NCBI RefSeq assembly: GCF_016495865.1
Contig: NZ_CP054706.1
Location: forward strand, 2,418,001-2,482,000
Direction of reading: 5' to 3'
DNA from: Salicibibacter cibi
Lineage (GTDB): Bacteria > Bacillota > Bacilli > Bacillales > Marinococcaceae
DNA length: 64,000 nucleotides
A model generated the notes under the pieces. That model was not told the DNA's origin. It ran no database searches and worked only from the letters and a program-made list of their open reading frames with translations. A program made the translations under genes and the position numbers. Shown piece after piece: positions 9,167 through 17,871 of the stretch (the stretch's first letter is position 1; the number at the start of each line of letters is the position of its first letter).

Positions 9167-11551
9167 TCAAATTTTCGCTCCTTTCAAACGAAGGGCGTTA
9201 GAGACAACACTGACCGAACTTAGTGCCATCGCTGCGCCGGCCACCCATGGGGCAAGTAATCCGACAGCTGCTATCGGGATGCCGGCCGTATTGTAGCCGA
9301 AAGCCCAGAAAAGATTTTGACGGATATTTTTAATCGTCGCGTGGCTGATTTTCATGGCTTTCGGTATGAGCAATAGCTCGCCGCCAAGAATCGTAACGTC
9401 AGCCGCTTCAATGGCCACTTCCGTGCCGGTTCCAATAGCAATGCCAATATCGGCGACAGCTAACGCAGGCGCATCGTTAACGCCATCCCCAACCATTGCA
9501 ACCTTTTTGCTTTGCAACTGAATGTCCTTGACTTTATCGGCTTTTTCTTCCGGCAACACTTGCGCAATGACTTGCTCAACGCCAATCTGCTTTGCAATGG
9601 CTTGTGCGGTTCGCTCGTTATCCCCTGTTAACATGATGACGTCTAAGCCGTCGTCTTTTAACTCTTTTATGGCTTGTGGGGCTGTTTCTTTAATCGTATC
9701 AGCAACGGCAACGATGCCGCGATACGTTCCATCAATCGCGATGACCATCGCTGTTTTTCCATCCACTTCATAATCGACCAATGCTTGTTCTGCTGCGCCA
9801 ACATCCACTTGGTGATCTTGCAGTAATTTTCGATTGCCGACGAGAATGTGCTGGCCGGAAATCGTCGCTTTGATCCCGTGTCCGGCGATCGCATTGAAAT
9901 CATCGACGTCAACCAAATCAATATTTTCATCTGTTGCGTAGGCAACAATGGCTTCTGCAAGGGGATGTTCCGAGCCTTTTTCCGCACTCGCGAGTAACTG
10001 CAGGGCTTCCTCATCCCCTGTAAAGTTTGTGACTTCAGGCTTTCCTTTTGTGATCGTTCCTGTTTTATCCAGCACAATCGCGTTTAGTTCATGCGTACGC
10101 TCGAGATGTTCGCCACCTTTAAAAAGGATCCCGGTTTCGGCAGCTTTGCCCGTCCCGACCATAATAGATGTCGGGGTTGCAAGGCCTAAAGCACAGGGAC
10201 ATGCAATGACAAGGACAGCAATCGAGGCAACTAAAGCAGGTGCCATTTGACCAGGTTGGACGAGTGTGATCCAAACCGTAAATGTCAGAATGGCAATAAC
10301 GACAACGATGGGGACGAAATAGCCGGAAATGATATCGACTAATCGTTGAATGGGTGCCTTTGATCCTTGCGCATCTTCAACGACTTTCACAATCGAGGCG
10401 AGGGCTGTATCTTTTCCTACTTTTGTTGCTTCCATTTCAATCGCGCCGTTTTTGTTGATTGTGGAGCCGATCACGTTTGCGTCCACGTCTTTTTCAATCG
10501 GGATGGATTCTCCGGTAATCATCGATTCGTCGATCGATGTTCTTCCTTTTACAACCCTACCGTCTACGGGTATTTTCTCCCCCGGTTTAACGACTAACCG
10601 ATCCCCAACGACAACGTCCTCCACCGGCATCATACTTTCTTCGCCGTTTCTTATGACGCGGGCTTCTTTTGCCTGTAAATTAAGCAAAGAGGATAATGCA
10701 TTCGTCGTCCGGTTTTTTGCAGTAGCTTCCAAATACTTTCCGAATAAAATCAACGTGATGATGACAGCACTTGTTTCAAAGTATAAATGTGGCATATAGG
10801 CAGGATTGCCAATGGTCCTGAATGCTTCATATAAACTATAGAAATAAGCGGCACTCGTCCCTAACGCAACGAGCACATCCATGTTTGCTCCGCCGCTCTT
10901 CAAGCTCTTATAGGCTCCAACATAAAATTGCCGGCCGATGTAAAATTGAACAGGTGTTGCCAACGCAAATTGGAACCACGGATTCATGAAGATATCCGGT
11001 ATATTCATGCCGAATAAATGCACCAACATGGTGACCAATAGCGGTGCCGTTAACACGGCCGAAATGATTAATTTCGTCTTCATCTTTTTGTTTTCTTTTT
11101 CTTTGTGTGTTTGCTTTTCTTCTGCTTCGGCTTTAGGTTTCGCGTCATAACCTAAGTTTTTGATTTTCTCAATGAATGCTTTAGGATCAGCTACTCCGGG
11201 GTTATATTCGATGGACGCCGTCTCTGTTGTTAAGTTGACCGTTGCATCTTTGACCCCCTCTTGCTTATTCAATACCTTTTCAATGCGGTTCGAACAAGCG
11301 GCACAGGTCATGCCAAAAACATCCAATTCTGTTTGTTCCATTTCAACTCCGTAGCCGACATTTTCAATTTTATCCGTAATGGCATCGATAGACGTTTTTT
11401 CCGCTTCATAGTCTACGGTTGCTTTTTCCGTTGTGAAATTGACTTGCGCTTCCACGCCATCCATTTTATTTAAAACTTTTTCGACACGATTGGAACAAGC
11501 GGCACAAGTCATGCCTGTCACACCAAGGGTGGCATGATTTTTTTCGCTCAT
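9167..11551 (-). CDS. copA: Copper-exporting P1B-1 ATPase CopA
   Basis: 794-residue Cu(I) efflux pump of the cytoplasmic membrane. Two N-terminal heavy-metal-associated domains each carry [10 protein letters not shown] (about residues 12 and 80). The transmembrane metal-binding motif CPC occurs in [13 protein letters not shown], with the phosphorylation loop DKTGTITKG, the HP motif SEHPLAEAI and hinge [13 protein letters not shown] 11551 was chosen because AGGAGG lies nine bases upstream; the ATG at 11560 abuts the Shine-Dalgarno. It follows csoR by 16 bp. A copZ chaperone gene, frequent in this operon, is not present here. Confidence 0.95.
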   Translation of the reverse strand: MSEKNHATLGVTGMTCAACSNRVEKVLNKMDGVEAQVNFTTEKATVDYEAEKTSIDAITDKIENVGYGVEMEQTELDVFGMTCAACSNRIEKVLNKQEGVKDATVNLTTETASIEYNPGVADPKAFIEKIKNLGYDAKPKAEAEEKQTHKEKENKKMKTKLIISAVLTAPLLVTMLVHLFGMNIPDIFMNPWFQFALATPVQFYIGRQFYVGAYKSLKSGGANMDVLVALGTSAAYFYSLYEAFRTIGNPAYMPHLYFETSAVIITLILFGKYLEATAKNRTTNALSSLLNLQAKEARVIRNGEESMMPVEDVVVGDRLVVKPGEKIPVDGRVVKGRTSIDESMITGESIPIEKDVDANVIGSTINKNGAIEMEATKVGKDTALASIVKVVEDAQGSKAPIQRLVDIISGYFVPIVVVIAILTFTVWITLVQPGQMAPALVASIAVLVIACPCALGLATPTSIMVGTGKAAETGILFKGGEHLERTHELNAIVLDKTGTITKGKPEVTNFTGDEEALQLLASAEKGSEHPLAEAIVAYATDENIDLVDVDDFNAIAGHGIKATISGQHILVGNRKLLQDHQVDVGAAEQALVDYEVDGKTAMVIAIDGTYRGIVAVADTIKETAPQAIKELKDDGLDVIMLTGDNERTAQAIAKQIGVEQVIAQVLPEEKADKVKDIQLQSKKVAMVGDGVNDAPALAVADIGIAIGTGTEVAIEAADVTILGGELLLIPKAMKISHATIKNIRQNLFWAFGYNTAGIPIAAVGLLAPWVAGAAMALSSVSVVSNALRLKGAKI

Positions 11552-11567
11552 GATACACATCCCTCCT

Positions 11568-11879
11568 TCACTTCGAAAATTGCTTCAAGACCGTCATTAA
11601 TTCCTCAATGGTTTCTTTTCCTTCTCCTTGTTTAATCGCGTCACTGACACAATGTTTAATGTGTCGTTCCGTGATAGCGAAACCTACATTATCTAACGCG
11701 GATTGAATGGCGCTAATTTGCACTAAAATATCGACACAATAGCGATCATCTTCCACCATTTTTTGTATGCCGCGCACTTGACCTTCGATCCGTTTTAAAC
11801 GGTTATTGACTTTATCCATTTCATCTTGTGTTCTCGGTTTGCTTGGGTGATCGTGCAACGATTTATCCAATTTAATCAC
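11568..11879 (-). CDS. csoR: Copper-sensing transcriptional repressor CsoR
   Basis: 103-residue all-helical DUF156 repressor. The Cu(I) ligands of the family are present: Cys in DDRYCVDIL and the His-Cys pair in RHIKHC. The DNA-contacting region [17 protein letters not shown] is typical. Known members repress the cop operon and release DNA when Cu(I) binds. It is the first gene of csoR-copA and has a matching operator in its own promoter, pointing to autoregulation. Confidence 0.93.
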   Translation of the reverse strand: MIKLDKSLHDHPSKPRTQDEMDKVNNRLKRIEGQVRGIQKMVEDDRYCVDILVQISAIQSALDNVGFAITERHIKHCVSDAIKQGEGKETIEELMTVLKQFSK

Positions 11880-11899
11880 TTCCTTTTTGGTCTATTTAT

Positions 11900-11928
11900 A
11901 ATATACCCCTATACGGTATTTTTGTCAA
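11900..11928 (-). promoter_or_regulatory. csoR-copA promoter with CsoR-type operator in the spacer
   Basis: On the minus strand TTGACA (11928-11923) and TATATT (11905-11900) are separated by 17 bp. The spacer and -10 edge contain an imperfect inverted repeat read on the plus strand as ATACCCCTATACGGTAT (11903-11919), resembling CsoR operators. Repressor bound there would block RNA polymerase. Confidence 0.8.
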
Positions 11929-11987
11929 TCATTTGTTTTATGAGCGCCGGGCCAATGACCATGCGGAAGTATTATTAAACGTCAGAA

Positions 11988-12011
11988 AAACCCCCGGCGG
12001 GTTACCGGGAG
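11988..12011 (-). terminator. Probable terminator of the ATPase-DASS transcript
   Basis: Minus strand reads CCCGG-loop-CCGGG followed by GGTTTTT. It lies downstream of the DASS gene but is separated from it by the 282-bp repeat element, which therefore appears to have inserted between gene and terminator. Confidence 0.55.
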
Positions 12012-12023
12012 TCCATATTTAGA

Positions 12024-12305
12024 GACTGCTGAATAACGGAAAAAGACTGGCACATAAGCATTTTCCGTTGACGTTGCCAAAACTGGATGCAAGAAAATCT
12101 ATCCTAAAAGCAGAAAACCCTTGCACGTCTGGCAACACACGGAGGGACGGTGCTGCAATGGCGAGACTCCAGCGAAAAAACGGACGCGTCAAGCCCCCGC
12201 AGCGCCGATTTTGCGCGAGGAAGCTTGACCGTTCGTCCGCGGAAAGCGAAGCCATGGAAGCGGCATCCCGGCTTCAGCTGATAGCTGCAAGTTGTTCAGC
12301 ATTCC
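12024..12305. repeat. 282-bp MITE-like element, copy 1
   Basis: Begins GACTGCTGAATAAC and ends GTTGTTCAGCATTCC, so the termini form an imperfect inverted repeat around TGCTGAAnAAC. A second copy of exactly the same length is at 53095-53376; by eye they differ at about 17 positions (roughly 94% identical). No transposase is encoded. The interior (GCGAGACTCCAGCG ... CCGCGGAAAGCGAAGCCATGG) resembles GC-rich dispersed repeats common in Bacillaceae intergenic DNA. Confidence 0.8.
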
Positions 12306-12314
12306 CTATTTACC

Positions 12315-13769
12315 TTATAATAACCCAATCCATTGCCAATAAGTCGCGCTAAAGAGAACGATTAGCAAGTATCCAATCACAGTAATCGGAATGCCAGATT
12401 TGATGAATTGCTTAACAGTGAAGGTGTCTGTGCCATATGCCAACATCCCCTGCGGGGAATTGATTGGCAAAATAAATCCGAAACTGATGACAAATTGCAT
12501 GATTAATACTAGGCCCGGTCCATAAAATGAGGTCGGTTCCATGCCGGCGACTAACGCGATGACAATCGGGATGAAAACAGCCGCAAGGCTTGTTGCACTG
12601 GCAAATCCCAAGTGAAGCAAAATATTAAATAAGGCCAGCACAGCGACCATTAAAACCAATGGCATCGCGTCTATCCCCATGAGTTCAAACGAATTTGAAG
12701 AAAGCCAAGTCGCGCCTTCCGTTTCCAACAAAACCGTCCCAAGTGAAATCCCTGTGGCAAATACAACCAATGTGCCTAACGGTATTTTCGGCTGAACTTC
12801 TTTCCAACTAAAGATGCCGATCCCGGGGATAAGCATGACCGCGACTCCCATAATCATAAGCGTTGTCGAATCCAATGGATGCAAGACGCCCTCTGTCGTC
12901 CAGAGAATCAGCAGAGCTGCAGCAATGAAAATCAGGCGCCATTCTTTTCCGCCCATCTTCCCGAGATTCTGCAACTGTTGCTCAATACTGTTTCCTTCAG
13001 TGGTCTCGGGTAAATCCGGTTTGATCAGTTTTGTCATGACAAAATATAAAACAACCGACATGATAATAGACCAGGGGGCCGCGTATAAAAACCAGTTGCC
13101 CCAGGGAATATCAATGCCAAATTGACTTTCCATAAACCCGAGTGCCACCATATTTTGGGCGGCGGCGGTTTTGATGCCGATATTCCATATGGAAATCGAC
13201 TGCACAGCGGTGATCATTAACAACGCACCCAGCTTGCTCGTTTTCGCAAGTCCAAAAGCGGCGACAATTCCCAAAAGGATCGGAACGATCGTACCGGCAC
13301 GAGCTGTGGCGCTCGGCACAAATAAGGCAAGAACAAAACTAACGATAATCGTTCCGATCACAAGGTTCCCCGGTTTGCTCCCTACTTTGGACATAATCAG
13401 CAAGGCCACACGCCGGTGCAGCCCGGTGATTTCCATGGCTGCCGCCAAAACGAGCGCACCTGCAACGAGCAAGACAGCCGTTGAACTGAAACCGCTGATC
13501 GCCATTTCCAGCGCATCACTGGTTCCGTACATAACGGATGGGTCCTCGACCGTTGGCGAAAAACCGATGAGCACCGCCAGCAGACTGACAATCATAATCG
13601 CGCTAACCGGGTACGATACGGCTTCCGTCATCCAAAGAATAACCGCGAATGCCAAGACAGCCAAGGCACGTTGCCCGACAATCGGAAGTGTCTCGGGGTT
13701 TGGCAACAACAAAACGATGGCGAGAACAGCAATTGCTGCTAGCAAGCTGATAAAATTCTTTTTTTCCAC
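12315..13769 (-). CDS. DASS-family (SLC13-type) anion transporter
   Basis: 484-residue polytopic membrane protein with at least eleven hydrophobic segments. It matches the divalent anion:Na+ symporter superfamily by its layout and by segments such as ILWMTEAVSYPVSA near the N-terminus and FVPSATARAGTIVPIL in mid-protein. Family members import dicarboxylates, sulfate or phosphate; the substrate cannot be read here. The start is GTG 13769 with AGGGGG upstream. It lies 20 bp downstream of the P-type ATPase gene, probably in one transcript, although no functional link between the two is obvious. Confidence 0.8.
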   Translation of the reverse strand: MEKKNFISLLAAIAVLAIVLLLPNPETLPIVGQRALAVLAFAVILWMTEAVSYPVSAIMIVSLLAVLIGFSPTVEDPSVMYGTSDALEMAISGFSSTAVLLVAGALVLAAAMEITGLHRRVALLIMSKVGSKPGNLVIGTIIVSFVLALFVPSATARAGTIVPILLGIVAAFGLAKTSKLGALLMITAVQSISIWNIGIKTAAAQNMVALGFMESQFGIDIPWGNWFLYAAPWSIIMSVVLYFVMTKLIKPDLPETTEGNSIEQQLQNLGKMGGKEWRLIFIAAALLILWTTEGVLHPLDSTTLMIMGVAVMLIPGIGIFSWKEVQPKIPLGTLVVFATGISLGTVLLETEGATWLSSNSFELMGIDAMPLVLMVAVLALFNILLHLGFASATSLAAVFIPIVIALVAGMEPTSFYGPGLVLIMQFVISFGFILPINSPQGMLAYGTDTFTVKQFIKSGIPITVIGYLLIVLFSATYWQWIGLL

Positions 13770-13789
13770 TAAAAGACCCCCTGTGTTGG

Positions 13790-16480
13790 CTAACGCGCGT
13801 CTTTCCTTTTAACGATCTGCTTTGTAATTGACTTCTCAATTTCTACAACAATAAACACGACAATGCCCATGATAACCGGGAATGTCCAATATGCAAGTTC
13901 AATCGGACGGGTGCCGAAGACCATGTTCATAAACGGCACGTACGTGATCGCGAGCTGAAGTCCGATCAACAAGGCTGAAACGACAAAGACGGCTTTGTTT
14001 TTGAAAAAGTCTTTATTGAAAGCAAAATTAAGTTCGGAGCGACAATTAAACAAGTGAAACATTTGCGCCAGCACAATGGTTTGCAGCGTAACCGTATTAA
14101 CGATGCTTTGATCATACCCTTGTTCGACCATGGTGAGATTCATCGCCAACGTTCCGCCTCCGATCAAAATGGCGACGAACAAAATGCGAAAAATGTAGTA
14201 TCCACTCAAAAGCGGGGTTTTCGGATTGCGCGGTTGTTTGTCCATCGCGCCTTTATCCAGACCTTCAAAGGCCAGCGCCAGGGAGACGGTGACGGATGAC
14301 ACCATGTTCACCCAGAGAATTTGCACCGGCGTCAACGGCATTGCCACGCCAATGAGAATACTCGCCATGATTAAGAAGGCTTCGGCGGCGTTGGTCGGGA
14401 GAATAAACAGAATCGTTTTTTTTAAGTTGTCATAGACTCTGCGCCCTTCCTCCACGGCATTGACAATCGTTTTGAAATGATCATCCACAAGCACCATTTC
14501 GGAAGCGTCTTTGGCGACTTCGGTTCCTTTGATGCCCATCGCCACCCCGACATCCGCCCTTTTGAGCGCGGGGGCGTCGTTGACGCCATCGCCGGTCATG
14601 GCCGCAATTTTTCCTTTTGCCTGCAAAGCTTCCAGCAAGCGTAATTTGTTTTCCGGGCTCGTGCGGGCAAAAATTTGGTGCTTTTCGACCGCTTCTTCCA
14701 GTTCTGCTTGCGCCATGGCATCGAGATCCTTGCCTTCGAGGGCGGCTGCACCGGTCTCAATGCCCATCTGCTTACCAATTGCCATCGCGGTCTCGGCATG
14801 GTCGCCGGTAATCATCTTCACCTGGATGCCGGCTTTCTTGCATTCGGTAATCGCCGTGACCGCCGCTTCTCTCGGCGGATCAATAATTCCCGCGAGCCCA
14901 AGCATGGTCACCCCTTTTGAGAGATCGTCACGCGTAATTTTTTCCGTGCCTTCAGGCATGGGTTTGATAGCAACACCGAGAACGCGTTCGCCGCGTTTGG
15001 CGTGGACGCCCATCTTTTCTGTCCACGCTTTACGGTTAAACGGTTGCTTTGTGCCATCTTTCAAAGTTTCCTGATCGGCCATATCAAAAATGCGATCGGG
15101 CGCCCCTTTGATCAACATCATTTTTCGGCCTTCCAACGTAACCAATGTCGCCATATATTTATAATCGGAATCAAAAGGGATTTTCGATTCGACAGCTAAA
15201 TCATCAACTGCCGTGCTCGCTTTTTCCGCCAGCGTTACGAGACAGCCTTCGGTTGGCTCGCCCATGACGGTCCAGTGTTCTTCCTCATCCTGGTGCAACT
15301 CGGCATCGTTATTGTTTTTTACGCTTAAAAGAAAGTGATAAAGGGCTGTATCTTCATTTGTGTCCACTTCTTCCTTTTTATGAAAAATAGTGCCCATCGG
15401 CACATAACCGGTGCCGGATACGTTGTATTCCCTGTCGGCCGTCACGACTGACGTTACGGTCATTTCATTTTTGGTGAGCGTGCCGGTTTTGTCCGAACAA
15501 ATGACAGAAACGGAACCGAGGGTTTCCACGGAAGGAAGGTTTCGGACGATCGCGTTTCGCCCGGCCATATTTTGAACCCCGATTGCGAGGATAATCGATA
15601 AAATCGCCGGAAGCCCTTCGGGGATAGCAGCTACGGCAAGGCCAATGACCGAAAGCAATAATTCACCGATCTCATAATCCCGGAAAAAGAAACCGAAGAT
15701 AAACATCACGAGCGCGAGACCGACGATGGCGAAGGAAATCATCTTGCCGAATTGAGCTGTTTGCTTCAGCAGCGGTGTTTTTATGTCTTCAATATCGGAA
15801 ATGGAACGGTTGATTTTGCCGATTTCCGTATCCGTGCCGGTAGCCGCGACAATCCCGGCTCCTGTCCCCGAGACAACGGTTGTTCCGGAGAAGGTCATGT
15901 TAAGACGATCGGCTAAAACCGTGTCTTCTTCCAGTTGTTCCGTATGTTTAAGGACAGAAGTGGATTCTCCCGTTAACGCAGCTTCTTCAACATTTAATTC
16001 TTCGGCCCGGACCAACCGTAAATCCGCCGGCACTTTATCGCCCGGGGATAACATGACCAGATCCCCGACGACCAGTTCTGTAGAGGGAACGGTTTGTCGC
16101 TTCCCGTTTCTGCGAACGTTGGCTTCAAGGGAGAGCATATTTCGAATGCCTTCGAGCGCTTTTTCGGCTTTATTTTCCTGAAAATAACCAATGCTCGCGT
16201 TAACGATCGCGACAACGAGAATGACCGCTGTATCAATATAATGGCCGAGAACCAGCGTGACTGCCGCCGCCGCAAGCAAGACATAGATAAGGATGTCATG
16301 AAAATGCCTCATAAAAGCTTTCCAGCGCGGTTCTTTTTCTTCTCCCGGAAGTTCATTTTGTCCGTATTGGTCGAGGCGTTTACGCGCTTCCGCATGGCTA
16401 AGCCCCAACGTTGAATCCGTACCATACGCATCGACGAATTCATTTACATTCTGGTTAAACGGCGGTTTCTTTTTGTCCAT
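13790..16480 (-). CDS. P2-type cation-transporting ATPase, substrate uncertain
   Basis: 896-residue P-type ATPase with the IEEAALTGES-like actuator motif (VEEAALTGEST), PEGLP in M4, phosphorylation loop [15 protein letters not shown] and hinge [13 protein letters not shown]. Overall it resembles SERCA/PMR1-like pumps, but M6 reads NMVSSVTVSLAL where the Ca2+ ATPase YloB in this same window has NLVTDGLPA, so the key Ca2+-coordinating Asp is missing. Substrate is therefore open (Na+, K+ or other). Start ATG 16480 has AAGGAG at eight bases. The 271 bp upstream towards usp hold no recognised riboswitch or gene. Confidence 0.85.
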   Translation of the reverse strand: MDKKKPPFNQNVNEFVDAYGTDSTLGLSHAEARKRLDQYGQNELPGEEKEPRWKAFMRHFHDILIYVLLAAAAVTLVLGHYIDTAVILVVAIVNASIGYFQENKAEKALEGIRNMLSLEANVRRNGKRQTVPSTELVVGDLVMLSPGDKVPADLRLVRAEELNVEEAALTGESTSVLKHTEQLEEDTVLADRLNMTFSGTTVVSGTGAGIVAATGTDTEIGKINRSISDIEDIKTPLLKQTAQFGKMISFAIVGLALVMFIFGFFFRDYEIGELLLSVIGLAVAAIPEGLPAILSIILAIGVQNMAGRNAIVRNLPSVETLGSVSVICSDKTGTLTKNEMTVTSVVTADREYNVSGTGYVPMGTIFHKKEEVDTNEDTALYHFLLSVKNNNDAELHQDEEEHWTVMGEPTEGCLVTLAEKASTAVDDLAVESKIPFDSDYKYMATLVTLEGRKMMLIKGAPDRIFDMADQETLKDGTKQPFNRKAWTEKMGVHAKRGERVLGVAIKPMPEGTEKITRDDLSKGVTMLGLAGIIDPPREAAVTAITECKKAGIQVKMITGDHAETAMAIGKQMGIETGAAALEGKDLDAMAQAELEEAVEKHQIFARTSPENKLRLLEALQAKGKIAAMTGDGVNDAPALKRADVGVAMGIKGTEVAKDASEMVLVDDHFKTIVNAVEEGRRVYDNLKKTILFILPTNAAEAFLIMASILIGVAMPLTPVQILWVNMVSSVTVSLALAFEGLDKGAMDKQPRNPKTPLLSGYYIFRILFVAILIGGGTLAMNLTMVEQGYDQSIVNTVTLQTIVLAQMFHLFNCRSELNFAFNKDFFKNKAVFVVSALLIGLQLAITYVPFMNMVFGTRPIELAYWTFPVIMGIVVFIVVEIEKSITKQIVKRKDAR

Positions 16481-16751
16481 CCTTGATGCTCCTTTGTTCA
16501 CATCTTCTTTTCACGTTGTCCATCAAGACCGATCGTCCGGCATGTCCCCTTTCATGATAAAAATCTCGATCACAAGCATGAGCGGATTCGTCGATACGGT
16601 GCCTGCCAACAATACCCATTAGAATTCTCTTCAAAGCGAGATGGACCTACCATCACCTCCTTCTGCGGTTTTCTTGAAGAGCATTAAATTTTATTATTAT
16701 GAATTTTCCATCATATCCTTCTAAACATTCTGCCAAACCTTACCGGCGCGA

Positions 16752-17624
16752 CTATTTAACCGTGAGTACATCACACGGGGCTCGATGTACAGATGCTTCA
16801 GCGACACTGCCGGTAAAGATTTTTTCCACTGCATTGCGACCGGTTGCTGCGGTGATCAGGAGGTCGATTTCATGTTTGACCGTGAGTGCTTGCGGAACAT
16901 CTACGCGCGGATTCCCGATACGCGTGACGTTTTGTACATTTTTTATCCCTTTCTCTTCCGCTTGTTGCTTATAATTTTGAAGCATCTGCTCCGCGTTTTT
17001 TTGCGCTTCCGTTTCGTAATTTTGCGGATGAAATGCCATATCCGTCATAAGATTTCCTTCTTCAATCACATGCGCATTCGTTAGCGTGGAGGCGTTGCTG
17101 TTCGCGAACTGAATCGCTTTGGTCAACGCGTGCTCGGCTTGCGCAGATCCATCAACAGCCAGAAGAATGTTCTGATAAAGGTTCGCGTCTGTCTCCGTTT
17201 TTACAGTGAGAACATCGCAAGGTGCCCGGCGCATACTCGCTTCCGCCACACTTCCGATTAACATCCTTTCACCGCCGTTTTTTCCGCTTCCCCCAACGAT
17301 CAATAAATCGACATCATAGTCAGACACCAGCGCTTTTGGAATTTTAGCTCGCGGGTTCCCGGACCTTATGACGGTCTGAACATCATTCAACCCCAGGGAT
17401 TCAGCTTTCTTACGAGAGGTTTCAAGCAATTCTTCCGCCTCTGTCTGTATCTCGTCTTTCAATGTTTGATAATAAAAACCGGACGTTCCCGGTAAACCGC
17501 GCGTATCCACCACGTGGCCGATCAATAAGGCAGCGTCATAACGATTCGCCAAATAAATTGCTTTTGTTAGTGCATAGTCGGATGGAATCGAGCCATCTAC
17601 GACGACAAGCATTTGTTTATACAT
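16752..17624 (-). CDS. Tandem universal stress protein (UspA x2)
   Basis: 290 residues made of two UspA domains (about 1-140 and 148-290). The first has the ATP-binding signature G-2x-G-9x-G-S (GGSGKNGGERMLIGS); the second has the same frame with Ala at the first Gly (AATGRNAVEKIFTGS), so it may bind nucleotide less well. Both end RAPCDVLTVK. Usp proteins accumulate under stress or anaerobiosis. It is divergent from copB and followed by the P2-type ATPase gene. A perfect TGTGA-N6-TCACA palindrome lies about 70-90 bp upstream of the start. Confidence 0.92.
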   Translation of the reverse strand: MYKQMLVVVDGSIPSDYALTKAIYLANRYDAALLIGHVVDTRGLPGTSGFYYQTLKDEIQTEAEELLETSRKKAESLGLNDVQTVIRSGNPRAKIPKALVSDYDVDLLIVGGSGKNGGERMLIGSVAEASMRRAPCDVLTVKTETDANLYQNILLAVDGSAQAEHALTKAIQFANSNASTLTNAHVIEEGNLMTDMAFHPQNYETEAQKNAEQMLQNYKQQAEEKGIKNVQNVTRIGNPRVDVPQALTVKHEIDLLITAATGRNAVEKIFTGSVAEASVHRAPCDVLTVK

Positions 17625-17695
17625 CGTGAATTCCCTCCCTTTTTTTAACGGGGAAATAACTTCCCGTCTACTTTCCTATACCCTTTCTATTATAT

Positions 17696-17711
17696 TGTGA
17701 ATCATTTCACA
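17696..17711. promoter_or_regulatory. FNR/CRP-type palindrome upstream of usp
   Basis: TGTGA ATCATT TCACA is a perfect match to the FNR/CRP-family half-site arrangement (TGTGA-N6-TCACA). It lies in the 247-bp usp/copB divergent region, beside possible minus-strand -10 hexamers (TATAAT at 17694-17689, TATAGG at 17680-17675). Bacillus Fnr activates anaerobic genes from such sites; here the exact promoter is unclear. Confidence 0.6.
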
Positions 17712-17830
17712 TGATTCTTCACACAATATTCATATTACGGAGAACCGCGGAGCCACTGTTGCATCTCTTGAGCCGGGCCGCCATCAGTGAAGGTTTTTCA
17801 TCTTTCTGGATGAAATAACATGTTTCGCAT

Positions 17831-17847
17831 ATACCCATCATGGGTAT
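17831..17847. promoter_or_regulatory. Perfect ATACCCAT-C-ATGGGTAT palindrome upstream of copB
   Basis: An 8+1+8 perfect inverted repeat ending 24 bp before the copB start, with a possible -10 hexamer TATTAT overlapping its right edge. It shares ATACCC arms with the csoR operator at 11903-11919, so CsoR (or a relative) is the natural candidate regulator. GAAGGAGGAG follows as ribosome-binding site. Confidence 0.6.
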
Positions 17848-17871
17848 TATGTAGTTGAAGGAGGAGATATA

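Noticed and set aside
16570..16653. 27-codon frame after AAGGAGGTG upstream of the P2-type ATPase
   Set aside because: The strong Shine-Dalgarno sits only about two bases from the ATG, too close for use, and the peptide has no recognisable features.
16481..16751. Metal riboswitch upstream of the P2-type ATPase
   Set aside because: No Mg2+, Mn2+ or NiCo riboswitch core could be recognised by eye; a covariance-model search would settle it.
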